DNA of 64,000 bases from Luteolibacter pohnpeiensis (GTDB lineage Bacteria > Verrucomicrobiota > Verrucomicrobiia > Verrucomicrobiales > Akkermansiaceae). Positions within the stretch are counted from its first letter, which is position 1. Each line of letters begins with the position of its first letter. This document shows, in pieces, positions 52,517 through 61,644 of this stretch. The stretch lies in assembly GCF_016595435.1 (NCBI RefSeq), contig NZ_JAENIJ010000014.1, forward strand, positions 39,677 to 103,676, read 5' to 3'. Position numbers and translations under genes: made by a program. The notes under the pieces are model-generated. The model was not told where the DNA came from and ran no database searches. It saw only the letters and a program-made list of their open reading frames with translations.

Positions 52517-53347
52517 TCACTGAAACAAATTCTTCCGTTTGTCCCACAAGAGCATCGGGAATTCGTATCCTGCATTCCAGTAACGCGGAAGAAACGTTTT
52601 CGGAGATTGGAAAACCCGAAACAACCAGCCGAGATACATTCGGTCCGCCCACGTTGGAATATTGGCTTGGCCACCCGTCAAAAACGCAATCGCGCCCCCG
52701 GTGCAAAGAATCACCGGCCCATTCGGGCGGGGGGAGCTGGGAGGCTGGAGCTGGGAGGGGAGAGCATCTGGATTCTCTTCACTCCCAGCTCCATGCTCCA
52801 TGCTAAATCCTTTCCGCAGAAACAATCCAAGCTTCTCCTGCTTTCCGCCAGCGATGCAGAGAATGATCCAATCCGGCTTCACTTCCTGCACTTTAGCGGC
52901 AAGGGCCTCATCGTTGAAGTCTTCAGCGTTTTTGTAGAACGGTGCCTGGTACCAATGGCGGGTATGTCTAGGAAACCCTTGATCTTCCAAATAGTAGTCG
53001 ATCCGCTCCTTTTCTGCGGGAGTGGGAACGACCCAGAGGATATTCCTGTCATGAAATGGAATCGCACGTTGCTTCTTTTCACCCACCAACCGTTGCAGAA
53101 TCTGCAAACCGGAGATTCGCGGCAAATTACGACCGAAACACAGCCGCAACACCAACGCCACGTATCCACCATCGCCGACTGCGAAGTCGGATGCTTGGTA
53201 AGATTCCATCAAATGCGGATCATGGCGCATCTGCGCCAGCGACGGAGCCGATGGCACCGTGAAAAGTCCGCCCTCAGAGTCGGCTGATTCAAGAAGCTTG
53301 TCAGTCGAACTGTTCCAAAATCGAATTCCAAGAAAGGTTTTAGTCAT
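52517..53347 (-). CDS. WecG/TagA/CpsF-family glycosyltransferase (GT26)
   Basis: A 276-residue enzyme. The GT26 signature is visible as SYQASDFAVGDGGYVALVLRL, RISGLQIL, KPDWIILCIAGGKQEKLGLFL and PVILCTGGAIAFLTGGQANIP. Members add N-acetylmannosamine, its uronic acid, or related sugars to lipid-linked intermediates. Between GLFLRKG and NGPVILC there are about 25 extra residues rich in Pro, Ser and Glu that related proteins do not have; they are encoded by an inverted repeat. It is the last gene of the leftward polysaccharide operon. Confidence 0.85.
   Translation of the reverse strand: MTKTFLGIRFWNSSTDKLLESADSEGGLFTVPSAPSLAQMRHDPHLMESYQASDFAVGDGGYVALVLRLCFGRNLPRISGLQILQRLVGEKKQRAIPFHDRNILWVVPTPAEKERIDYYLEDQGFPRHTRHWYQAPFYKNAEDFNDEALAAKVQEVKPDWIILCIAGGKQEKLGLFLRKGFSMEHGAGSEENPDALPSQLQPPSSPRPNGPVILCTGGAIAFLTGGQANIPTWADRMYLGWLFRVFQSPKTFLPRYWNAGYEFPMLLWDKRKNLFQ
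52746..52793. repeat. Perfect 12-bp inverted repeat inside wecG
   Basis: TGGAGCTGGGAG (52746-52757) and CTCCCAGCTCCA (52782-52793) are perfectly complementary, with 24 nt between; a partial third copy (GGGGAGCTGGGAGG) precedes them. They encode the extra Pro/Ser-rich residues of WecG, so a palindromic repeat seems to have inserted in frame. Confidence 0.65.
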
Positions 53348-53365
53348 ATCTATTTTATATGAAAT

Positions 53366-54340
53366 TCAAATGGAACCACTGGATTTAAGCCATTCCACAG
53401 TCTGGCTAACTCCTTCTTCTAGTGAGTAAGGCGGGGCTCCTATATTGTCTCGGAGGAATGCTCCATCGTGTAACATCTCACATGTTAAATTAGAGAGACG
53501 GAAACTGGTTAGAGGAGGATTTTTCATGCCAATAAGCTTTAACAAGTCACCACCGAGAGCAATCGATTTCAAAATGAAATACGGAACTTGCTTAGGGCGG
53601 CTGACTTTCATGGCGTCAGCGATTTGATTAGCCCAAGCACTTACTTCGAGTGGTGGTTCATCGCATAAGTAAAAGGTTTTGCCTGAATAAACTTCAGGGT
53701 GAAGGTCCATTAACTTCATAAGGTAATGCACGGAATTTCCGACATAACCGAATGATTTTCGGATTTTTTGGCCCTTAGGATGAATATACCGTCCCTTTGA
53801 AACCATCATGAAAAAGGTTTTATAAGGAATCTCGAACCAAGGTCCCCATATCGATGTAGGGCGGAATAAGCACCACGGAACTGTGATCCCAGCATTGCGC
53901 ACAATCTGTTCGCCCTCAACCTTACTTTCGCCGTAAGGGGTGCTTGGGCAGTAATCTTCCTCACCTTTAGGCATGTAGCCAATTTCACAGACCAAGCGGC
54001 TGGATGCAAAAAATACACCTTTGACTTTAGTGCACCCTTTAAGGGCATCAATGACAATTCTAACTCCTTCAGTATTTGAGCTATAATCTCCAATTGTTCC
54101 ACCTAGCAAATCTGTCCTTGCTCCCAGATGATATACGTAGTCGGGATCAAAGTTCTTGAATGCAGCTAGGATGCCACTTCGGTCGAGAGGATCGATTTTT
54201 TGAGTTACGTCCTGATGCGCGGGATTGCGCGGATCAAAGGGGTCTAAGCTTAGAATCTCGTGCCCTGCTTTTTTAAGTTCACCAACCAGGTTGCTCCCAA
54301 TGAAACCGCTTCCACCTGTTACCAAAATCTTCATACCCAT
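53366..54340 (-). CDS. NAD-dependent sugar epimerase/dehydratase (extended SDR)
   Basis: A 324-residue protein with the Rossmann motif VTGGSGFIGSNL at the N-terminus, YHLGARTDLLGG, an ASSRLVCE segment at the catalytic Ser position, and the YGESK catalytic Tyr/Lys pair. The C-terminal half is divergent and may set the nucleotide-sugar substrate. It probably makes an NDP-sugar donor for the locus. It starts 2 bp after the acetyltransferase stop. Confidence 0.85.
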   Translation of the reverse strand: MGMKILVTGGSGFIGSNLVGELKKAGHEILSLDPFDPRNPAHQDVTQKIDPLDRSGILAAFKNFDPDYVYHLGARTDLLGGTIGDYSSNTEGVRIVIDALKGCTKVKGVFFASSRLVCEIGYMPKGEEDYCPSTPYGESKVEGEQIVRNAGITVPWCLFRPTSIWGPWFEIPYKTFFMMVSKGRYIHPKGQKIRKSFGYVGNSVHYLMKLMDLHPEVYSGKTFYLCDEPPLEVSAWANQIADAMKVSRPKQVPYFILKSIALGGDLLKLIGMKNPPLTSFRLSNLTCEMLHDGAFLRDNIGAPPYSLEEGVSQTVEWLKSSGSI

Positions 54341-54342
54341 TG

Positions 54343-54912
54343 TTATGCTTTTAATTTGCGCTGCTTAATCACTTGCCCTGGGTTACCTGAAACGATACTC
54401 CACGGTGGCACGCTTTTTGTAACTACACTACCAGCTCCTAAAACCGAGTGTTCTCCGATTTCAACTCCGGGGCCTATAAAAACACGAGTGGCAACCCAAC
54501 TTCCACGGCAAATCCGTGTAGGCTTGTTCATATATGGCATCGTGTGATCCGTATAGTCATGATTTCCCGTAGCAATGTAGACATCGTGGGCTAGTGCGAC
54601 TTGGTCCTCAAATACGACAGGCTCAAAATTAAGAATTTCACAACGTTGTCCCAGCCAGCAGTGATCGCCTACCTCAAATTTCCACGGAAAATGAATTGCT
54701 ACCCTTGGTTGGATTTTAAATCCGACACCAATTTTAGCTCCGAACATTCGGAGTATTTTTACTTTCAGAGTTCCCGGCCATGGCAATGGACTCATAAAAA
54801 TGAAGCATTTGATAAGGTACCAAATGGCTTCAACCGCTTTAGGTCGCCCACGTGAAAAGTTTTTTCGAGGATCGAATTGGTCCAATCGGACCTCCAATTT
54901 ATCATTTTCCAT
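54343..54912 (-). CDS. WcaF-type O-acetyltransferase (left-handed beta helix)
   Basis: A 189-residue protein from ATG 54912 (MENDKLEVRLDQFDPRKNF), which overlaps the preceding gene by 11 bp; an upstream frame start at 54969 would overlap far more. Hexapeptide repeats include IGVGFKIQPRVAIHFPWKFE and GPGVEIGEHSVLGAGSVVTK. ATGNHDYTDHTMPYM holds the catalytic His of the WcaF group. It acetylates a sugar of the exopolysaccharide using acetyl-CoA. Confidence 0.88.
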   Translation of the reverse strand: MENDKLEVRLDQFDPRKNFSRGRPKAVEAIWYLIKCFIFMSPLPWPGTLKVKILRMFGAKIGVGFKIQPRVAIHFPWKFEVGDHCWLGQRCEILNFEPVVFEDQVALAHDVYIATGNHDYTDHTMPYMNKPTRICRGSWVATRVFIGPGVEIGEHSVLGAGSVVTKSVPPWSIVSGNPGQVIKQRKLKA

Positions 54913-56092
54913 AAGATAGTTGCTCCAGAAATACCTTGGATGAAGCATCGATCGTAAATCGACTTGCAAAACAATTCTTGGCGTTAGTCTTCATTGCCAG
55001 TTGTTCTGTGTTCGATAAAGATGTCCACCTCTCGAACAGCTCTGTCGTGCCTTCTAGCGTATCCCGGGCCACAATTGCCGCATTATCAGCAAGGATCTCT
55101 TTCCAGATATTCACCTGGTTAGAGATGAGAACCGGTGTGCCGCAGGCAAGGGCTTCAACGACTGCAATTCCAAAGTTTTCTTGATGGCTGGGCAGAACGA
55201 ACGCTTCGCAGCCATAAAAAGCTCCCCATTTGGCTTCACCAGAGAGCATCCCCGCGAAAATGATTTTCCCGAGAGCATTGTTCCGAAGTTTCTCGTCAGC
55301 TAAACTTTGCATCCGAGTCGCAAATCCTGAGTCCAAGGGACCTGCGATTACTAATACGGGTGGGGGATTATCCAGATCCTTCCAGTTCGTGCAGAGGGTG
55401 GTGTAACTTTCGATGAGTAGATCGACACCTTTTTTCTCACTGATACGACTGAGGAATAAATAAAACGGTCGTCCGTTGATATCGACTTTGTTTTGGAATG
55501 CTTGAGACATCGATTCCTGAAAGACGGGGACATCGTGAACTCCTAAGCCGGCAACCCTTTCTGAATGAGGCTTATAGGGTTTGAATGGTATGCGAGAGAG
55601 CTCTTTTTCGATCTCGCATGTAAAAATCAAACCATCTGCAGAATTGATCAAATGACGCTCTGCAAATAACCAGAACAACCAATTACGAATAGCTTTTACG
55701 GGGCGTACAGAGATCTTTTGGAACCACGGATCTAGCATGCCGTGAGGCATCACAAATATTCTAGGTGCGTTAAGATTTTTTAGTTTGCTGGCCTGATAGA
55801 CAGCGTATGTATGGTATTGCCATAGTCCATGTACAATAACCAAATCATATTGGGACATGTGTGAATGAAGCCAATTCCGAAGTGTCGGATTGTATTTCCA
55901 TGGTCCCTTTCCAGTCCCAAATGCATGGACTTCAAATTCGTCGTTGAAGTAATTAGGTTTGGGAAAATGATCCAGGCATGCTACCTCATTAATGATTCCA
56001 CGTTGCTGGAGTCCATGAATAATGGATCTGACCGCCTGACACACCCCTCCAGTCTGGGGATCCATGGTTGATGTTACGTGTAGTATCTTCAC
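54902..56092 (-). CDS. GT4-family glycosyltransferase (GTG start)
   Basis: A 396-residue GT-B enzyme. The N-terminus KILHVTSTMDPQTGGVCQAV is typical for GT4; the donor-binding C-terminal half has LFLSRISEKKGVDLLIESY and the E-x7-E motif within HQENFGIAVVEALACGTPV. It adds one sugar to the repeat unit. GTG 56092 overlaps the stop of the polymerase gene (GTGA), so translation is coupled. Confidence 0.9.
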   Translation of the reverse strand: MKILHVTSTMDPQTGGVCQAVRSIIHGLQQRGIINEVACLDHFPKPNYFNDEFEVHAFGTGKGPWKYNPTLRNWLHSHMSQYDLVIVHGLWQYHTYAVYQASKLKNLNAPRIFVMPHGMLDPWFQKISVRPVKAIRNWLFWLFAERHLINSADGLIFTCEIEKELSRIPFKPYKPHSERVAGLGVHDVPVFQESMSQAFQNKVDINGRPFYLFLSRISEKKGVDLLIESYTTLCTNWKDLDNPPPVLVIAGPLDSGFATRMQSLADEKLRNNALGKIIFAGMLSGEAKWGAFYGCEAFVLPSHQENFGIAVVEALACGTPVLISNQVNIWKEILADNAAIVARDTLEGTTELFERWTSLSNTEQLAMKTNAKNCFASRFTIDASSKVFLEQLSYGK

Positions 56093-57486
56093 GCTTTCCT
56101 CCTTCTCACTACCGGTGTTTCGCCCATTGCTAGCATTCGTCCTTTAAAGAAAGTATAGAGAAGGAAAAGACAACAGATCATACAAACGAGGTAGCCAATA
56201 ATTGCACCTACAGGTCCTCTTACTAAGATTGGGATGAATCCTAACAAGACCAAGTCCGGGACATTTATACCAAGGTAGCGAATCTCCATATGTCTTACCC
56301 TTGCCCATATAACTCCGACTAAAACTGCAATTACTGCTACTCCAATGTAACCGAAATCGAGATATGCGTCACCCCCGATAAAAAACGAAAGATTGGGTGT
56401 TCCTGCTCCGAAATGGTCGTGTAAATCATTGCCAACCACTAGTCCTCCAACAATAGGCTTTTGATGCCAAAAGTTACGTGGGACGAAAAATAAGAGGATT
56501 GCGGTGATGTTTGCTCCCCACATGAAGCCATCTTTCTTTGTAATATAAACTGCGTGCACTAATGTATCGAATAAATCGACTTCTTGAACTTGGAAAGCGC
56601 TGCCGCCGCTTCTGCCAAAAGTTAAGTCATTTAGAGCATCAGTGCCAGACCGGCTAGTGATGCTCAAAATGGGCATTACGATGATTATGCCAATAAAAAG
56701 TGCGATGTAAGATGTTTTATAATTAACTTTCCCGCCAAATAGAGCAAATGCAACTGGAAGCCATGATCCTAAAAATATAAATCTCGGGCAATTCCAAATA
56801 TTTAAACATAAAAACATGAGGGCATAGCAGATCAGTAGGATGATGATTTGTCCCGAGCGTAGAAGAAAACCCCAATCGAATTTCCAGCTCTTATTTACTA
56901 TGACTGAAATAAGAATTGTTGATGTTACTTGTGCAGCTAGGAAACCATAAGCTACGATTTCGACTGATTCCTTATGTCTGCGCGATGCAAGAACGTTTCC
57001 CAAACCACCCGAGAAAAAAATGTATCCAACGGTGCCAATGAATCCGCTGATTAGTAAAAGATAAATGTCAGTATTGTACATTCTGACATTCCGCGCAATC
57101 CGCTGTTTTTTTGTTTTTTTAGGCGCGAAAAATCTCGCGTTGCCAAAGGTAAAGCCAAGTAGCCATATAAGCACGATGCCCATGGCAGCATACATCTCGG
57201 GTAATTTATATTGAACTTTATTGCCGGCGGGTGCTAATGAAGAAAAATAGCCGTCATTTATCGATTGGCATGGACTGACAACGAAAAACATCATCATGCA
57301 AAACCATAACATGTCGTCCGTCGAAAGATTTTTACTCCGTATTTGTATTACATTGTAGATTACAATTAAAAAAGCGGGTAATGTCAGAAGCAGTGTCCAT
57401 AGTTCCCGGGCAGTTAAAGCTGCAAACACCCACATCAAAAAATAGAAGGCTAAACGAAATGGGTTGGAAGAGATCAATTTCCACAT
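56089..57486 (-). CDS. O-antigen/exopolysaccharide polymerase (Wzy-like)
   Basis: A 465-residue membrane protein with about ten to twelve TM helices and a long loop near residues 270-380 that holds a WGANITAILLFFVPRNFW segment and a DLHDHFGAGTPNLSFFIGG region, as in oligosaccharide repeat-unit polymerases. Wzy proteins share little sequence, so the call rests on topology, loop pattern and position in the operon. It joins flipped repeat units in the periplasm. Confidence 0.82.
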   Translation of the reverse strand: MWKLISSNPFRLAFYFLMWVFAALTARELWTLLLTLPAFLIVIYNVIQIRSKNLSTDDMLWFCMMMFFVVSPCQSINDGYFSSLAPAGNKVQYKLPEMYAAMGIVLIWLLGFTFGNARFFAPKKTKKQRIARNVRMYNTDIYLLLISGFIGTVGYIFFSGGLGNVLASRRHKESVEIVAYGFLAAQVTSTILISVIVNKSWKFDWGFLLRSGQIIILLICYALMFLCLNIWNCPRFIFLGSWLPVAFALFGGKVNYKTSYIALFIGIIIVMPILSITSRSGTDALNDLTFGRSGGSAFQVQEVDLFDTLVHAVYITKKDGFMWGANITAILLFFVPRNFWHQKPIVGGLVVGNDLHDHFGAGTPNLSFFIGGDAYLDFGYIGVAVIAVLVGVIWARVRHMEIRYLGINVPDLVLLGFIPILVRGPVGAIIGYLVCMICCLFLLYTFFKGRMLAMGETPVVRRRKA

Positions 57487-57505
57487 GAGTCACGGAAGAA
57501 GTTGT

Positions 57506-58474
57506 TTATGAGGAAGGATTGCTCCTTCTACTGGCTACTCGCAAGAAATAAACAATTTTCCTGAGCTGTCCAATGGACAAAATATTGCATATTTGCATAG
57601 CACGAAACAAAAGGAATAGCGATTGGTGACGGTATTCACCAATCTTCGTTGTGCATTTTGCAAACATCTCACTATTACATTCGAATGCGAGGAGACCGAT
57701 TTTCTTCCATTTCAAACATTTTGCTTTATCGAGTAAAATTTTGTTATCAGGCCCTTGGTAGTGCTGCTCGATCCAACACATGGCGGCTATTCGGGATAAA
57801 ATTGAACGGGGTTTGACTTTCGTGCTTATTCGTTCCCCGAGGTGTTCTCGATAACACGAATAGGAATGCGGGTTATAAACGCCACACACGCCACCTGAAA
57901 TGTAACGAGCAAAGAAATCTCCATCTTGATCGGCCGATAAGCTTTCGTCCCAACCCCCGATTGCTCTTGCTCGTTTAACCTCATAAAGTATTGCTCCAGG
58001 ATGTCCGAATCCATCAAGTATTGCTGACGATAACGGGTTGTTAAAATCAAACGTTTTATGCTCGCGGACTAAATTTTCGATATTATTCTCAAATAGAATG
58101 ACTTTGCAATTTGAAATGATGAGATTTGTATTATCCTTTAACGCAGCTTCGTATTCCGTGGTGAGCATATTGGGCCCCAGCCAATCATCACTATCGATAA
58201 ATTTTGCCCAGTCTGCCTTACAAAGTGATAGTCCTCGATTTCGGGCAGCATTTGCACCTTGATTAGTGGCTAATACCTCGGGCCTTATGCGTGCGTCCCT
58301 AGATGCTTGATCAAGTAGCCAATTTATCCCTGTTGGATCTTTTGAGCCGTCATCAACTGGAATCCATTCCCAGTTTATTTCTCCTTGATTCAAGAGACTT
58401 TGATATAGATGTTGGAGATACTCAACAGGTGTATTGTAAATCGGACTGATTATGCTGATCTGGGGTACATCCAT
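57506..58474 (-). CDS. GT2-family glycosyltransferase
   Basis: A 322-residue GT-A enzyme with ISIISPIYNTPVEYLQHLYQ, WEWIPVDDGSKD, NQGANAARNRGLSLCKADW and the metal-binding DSDDW. ATG 58474 (MDVPQISIISP) is preferred over TTG 58501, nine codons upstream. It lies 33 bp after another GT2 gene and adds a sugar to the repeat unit. Confidence 0.9.
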   Translation of the reverse strand: MDVPQISIISPIYNTPVEYLQHLYQSLLNQGEINWEWIPVDDGSKDPTGINWLLDQASRDARIRPEVLATNQGANAARNRGLSLCKADWAKFIDSDDWLGPNMLTTEYEAALKDNTNLIISNCKVILFENNIENLVREHKTFDFNNPLSSAILDGFGHPGAILYEVKRARAIGGWDESLSADQDGDFFARYISGGVCGVYNPHSYSCYREHLGERISTKVKPRSILSRIAAMCWIEQHYQGPDNKILLDKAKCLKWKKIGLLAFECNSEMFAKCTTKIGEYRHQSLFLLFRAMQICNILSIGQLRKIVYFLRVASRRSNPSS

Positions 58475-58507
58475 TGCGCGTGATGAAAAATTAAAGCTCA
58501 ATATGGA

Positions 58508-59434
58508 CTAAGATTTTTGATTAGACCATTCAAATGAATCGGAACTTCGATACTGAATAAGGCGACCCCATAAAACTGTCAACTTCGTTAGATATAAAAG
58601 CAGATAACAGGAAACCTGTTGGGCGTAATTGAAGTGTAAATTATATTCTTTCTCTAACTCGTGGATTCGACTCCATTTGGTGAGCGGATTAAGAAGGGCA
58701 TAAGTTTTTGGTGGGAATGCCATTTTTAAAAGATTGACCACTCGATCTGGAGGGAATCGCTCTGGATATAGCATGCTCAGGTTGCGATACCCCATCGAAA
58801 TTCTTAGTTTCTTCTTAAGTAGCCCTTTCAAAGAACGGAATGGATGGTATACGATGCGAGCAAGATCCAAGGATGCCGTTGTACCGGCATCCAAAACACG
58901 ACTCCCGAATTCTCGATCACCAGAGGATCTCAGTCGCTCCTCGAATCCTCCGGATTCGAGAAACAATTTCCTCGTAACAATCAAATTGGCTGTGGGGCAA
59001 AACTTTAAATTTTCAAAGTGTTCTGCTATCTGAAATTCGAAGAGTAACTGATATAGTTCTACGCTGCCGCCTTTAGGAGATGGGTGCAAAACGTTACCCG
59101 CTAGATACTCAGCTTCACTGCTATGATTTATAGCCTTCTGCAACCAATCAACTTTGAACTCTACACCTGCGTCAATGAATGCAAGGCGTTCTCCGGTTGC
59201 TCTCTCAGCACCTTTGTTTCTAGCGTGGTAAGAACCGCCGTTTTTTTGAAGCTTCAATGCTTTGACGCCATGATAACGATTTGCAACGCTTTCTACTTCA
59301 TCATATGGACCGTCGATAACTACAATGACTTCTACTCCGTTCTTGTCACTACTCGGCATTTGTTGATACGACTCGAGTGTCTCGGTGAGCCCAATAGGAT
59401 CCTTGCCAACCGGTATGATGATAGAAAGAATCAT
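58508..59434 (-). CDS. GT2-family glycosyltransferase with altered DxD motif
   Basis: A 308-residue GT-A protein with LSIIIPVGKDPIGLTETLES, VEVIVVIDGPYDEVE and GGSYHARNKGAERATGERL. At the usual DxD position it reads FIDAGVEF, so the second acidic residue is displaced. The FEERLRSSGDREFGSRV segment matches the 'ED' catalytic region. A C-terminal hydrophobic helix suggests membrane contact. It starts 3 bp after the pyruvyl transferase stop. Confidence 0.85.
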   Translation of the reverse strand: MILSIIIPVGKDPIGLTETLESYQQMPSSDKNGVEVIVVIDGPYDEVESVANRYHGVKALKLQKNGGSYHARNKGAERATGERLAFIDAGVEFKVDWLQKAINHSSEAEYLAGNVLHPSPKGGSVELYQLLFEFQIAEHFENLKFCPTANLIVTRKLFLESGGFEERLRSSGDREFGSRVLDAGTTASLDLARIVYHPFRSLKGLLKKKLRISMGYRNLSMLYPERFPPDRVVNLLKMAFPPKTYALLNPLTKWSRIHELEKEYNLHFNYAQQVSCYLLLYLTKLTVLWGRLIQYRSSDSFEWSNQKS

Positions 59435-59437
59435 GAA

Positions 59438-60574
59438 TCAGAGATTTGCGCAGGATTTGACTTTATCCCACATTCTTTGAACTTCCTTTTTCTTCTGCTG
59501 TGAGGTGGCTTTCAATTTAGCACGAACTTCTACCATATAGTCTTGGTCAGCACATCGATCAGCAATTTTTGCAGGCCAAGAAGGATCGCTGATACTGGCA
59601 ATTGCGTCCTCAATCTGAAACTCATTCGCAAGCATCTCGTACTTGTGAGACCAGCTGGTTGCTACACATGGAACCCCTTGAGATAAGCTACTTACAAATC
59701 CATGAAATCTTGATGTGACCACAAATAACGAAGAACCAATAGTAGCTTTTATCACTACTGGGTCTTCTGGACATATGACATCAATATTTGCACCTACCTT
59801 AGCTTTAATGTCTTCGCACAATTTTAAATCTTTAGGGCCTTCATGGAGTAGCAGGTATGGGTTGAGGCCACGTGATAAAAGCTCTTTAGCGATGGATGCG
59901 AAAAAATCTACATAACCACCTTCATTCAGTCCGCCTTTTTCGAGCATTTTTTGGTTAGGAATCAAGCATGGTCTACCTGCGGTTTCGGGAAGTGCAAGCT
60001 CCGGTTTAGGGGTCAGGCCAATTGTCATGTCTGCGGAGATCGTGACATTTTTAGCGTCTGGCCTTATTTCTTGAAGATGTTTTAAGGACTCAGGGTCACG
60101 GGCAAATATAAGATCTGCATGATCTATAATTAGACCAATTTCATCTTTCAATTGCTGATTCTTAAATGGACCGAATGCTTGGGGCATGAGAATCACTTTT
60201 TTGCCCTCTTTTTTCCATCTTTTGATATTCCTGCCAAGGCGTCGATTGGCCTTCTGGTAGCCCCATTGATCGCCATAAGCAAAACCGGAACAATCCAATA
60301 AAACTCCAATGTCCGAATCTTTGATGATGCCGAATTTGGAGAGTAGAGTTTTCGGCATCAACTCGGTTATGCGGCCTAGTTCAAAAAATTTCTTCTCTAC
60401 CCAAAATTTTTGGTAAGCTTTGAACCGAATTCTTTGTTTGTATGGGTGATAAGTTTGTAGCACCAGTGCCGCAGGATTATCAGGAACCTCAATAAGACGT
60501 TCGATTACAGACTGGAGCATTAATTCAGCACCTTTATTTGGAAATCCAATGCCTAAAACTTCTATTTTTTTCAT
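59438..60574 (-). CDS. Polysaccharide pyruvyl transferase family protein
   Basis: A 378-residue protein of the CsaB/WcaK family. It begins KKIEVLGIGFPNKGAELML, has LDCSGFAYGDQWG and KKVILMPQAFGPF in the N-terminal domain, and the signature SRFHGFVSSLSQGVPCVATS in the C-terminal domain. It transfers pyruvate from phosphoenolpyruvate to a sugar to form a ketal, giving the polymer negative charge. It lies 35 bp after the nitroreductase-family gene. Confidence 0.9.
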   Translation of the reverse strand: MKKIEVLGIGFPNKGAELMLQSVIERLIEVPDNPAALVLQTYHPYKQRIRFKAYQKFWVEKKFFELGRITELMPKTLLSKFGIIKDSDIGVLLDCSGFAYGDQWGYQKANRRLGRNIKRWKKEGKKVILMPQAFGPFKNQQLKDEIGLIIDHADLIFARDPESLKHLQEIRPDAKNVTISADMTIGLTPKPELALPETAGRPCLIPNQKMLEKGGLNEGGYVDFFASIAKELLSRGLNPYLLLHEGPKDLKLCEDIKAKVGANIDVICPEDPVVIKATIGSSLFVVTSRFHGFVSSLSQGVPCVATSWSHKYEMLANEFQIEDAIASISDPSWPAKIADRCADQDYMVEVRAKLKATSQQKKKEVQRMWDKVKSCANL

Positions 60575-60609
60575 ATTATTTCAATGGTCTAAAGTTATTA
60601 AGCAACTAA

Positions 60610-61641
60610 TCAGTTGTAGCGACACATTGCTTCGAGAGGCGATTTCTCTGAGTAAGGTATTCCACCATCAGGGTCGGGATAACCTATTGCCATGAGCATA
60701 ATCGGTCTTTCCCATGGACTGAGATTCAATTGTAAATCCATTTTCCTCTCTAGCCGTTCAATGTCTGGCCAGTTGATAGGACATGATGAAAGTCCCAAGG
60801 TTTCGAGTGCGAGCATGAAGCTCATGGAAACTAAGCCGCCATCGACGTATATAACGTGGCGATCTCTTTCATCAAAATAGGCGTCGAGCTTGCCAACTAG
60901 AACAGCGAGGACAGGGACATTACTTCCGTATCCAGACATTCCCATCGGAATTTTTGATACTTCTTTACATCTGTCATCTTCCAATATCCTGAATTCGAAT
61001 GGTTGGCGATTACAGGCACTCGGAGACTGTAGTGCGGCGAGTATCGCCTTGTCGATCAAATCACGCTCTACTGACTTCTCTAAAAACCACCTGACAGATC
61101 TACGTCGTTTGAAGAGCGTAAAAAGTTCTTCGTATCCGAATGGTAGTACAGGTGAGTCCGATCTTTTGAAAGGAATTGAACTAATCTGACTTGATGATGG
61201 CGATGTGATTATTTTCGTGAATTGCTCGTAAGCTTTTTCAATAGGACCTTTTTTGGTGACCGAATCAAAATAACTACCTAGGACATCCATGAACCATTTT
61301 AGTTCATTCTTTCTACTAGGATCAGTTTTATCGACAGGGTAGACAGAGGCTAGTGAGGTGATGGTTTCTCCGATATAATCAGCGGCGAATGACTCTCGTC
61401 GCGGGCGCATTATCAGGGCTTTCTCCAAGCGGTGAACATTACGCCGCAAGGTAAAGCGATGTGAATCAACATGGTCTGGTGTGAATACGTGTTGGCGCTT
61501 GCCAGAATATACCGCCTTCATCTCGCGTACGAATGAAGAATCGAAAAGAAAATAATAAAGAGCAGCTACAGGACCGTTTGATGGAAGGAGCTTTAAATAG
61601 TAAGTGGATAAAATCCTTCGAATTCTTTTGATGATCTTCAT
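60610..61641 (-). CDS. Nitroreductase-family protein with long N-terminal region
   Basis: A 343-residue protein. The C-terminal 170 residues are a nitroreductase fold: FKRRRSVRWF (177-186) is the FMN-binding entry, AALQSPSACNRQPFEFRIL (202-220) the second FMN segment, and VDGGLVSMSFMLALETLGL the dimer helix. The first 170 residues are not typical and include HRFTLRRNVHRLEKAL (61-76), a motif I associate with polysaccharide-cluster members. The family reduces diverse substrates with FMN; its job here is unknown. It sits between Wzx and the pyruvyl transferase. Confidence 0.88.
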   Translation of the reverse strand: MKIIKRIRRILSTYYLKLLPSNGPVAALYYFLFDSSFVREMKAVYSGKRQHVFTPDHVDSHRFTLRRNVHRLEKALIMRPRRESFAADYIGETITSLASVYPVDKTDPSRKNELKWFMDVLGSYFDSVTKKGPIEKAYEQFTKIITSPSSSQISSIPFKRSDSPVLPFGYEELFTLFKRRRSVRWFLEKSVERDLIDKAILAALQSPSACNRQPFEFRILEDDRCKEVSKIPMGMSGYGSNVPVLAVLVGKLDAYFDERDRHVIYVDGGLVSMSFMLALETLGLSSCPINWPDIERLERKMDLQLNLSPWERPIMLMAIGYPDPDGGIPYSEKSPLEAMCRYN

Positions 61642-61644
61642 GAA

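Noticed and set aside
52205..53287. 360-codon plus-strand frame across VanZ, the repeat and wecG
   Set aside because: It spans three features on the opposite strand and encodes Arg/His/Gln-rich noise.
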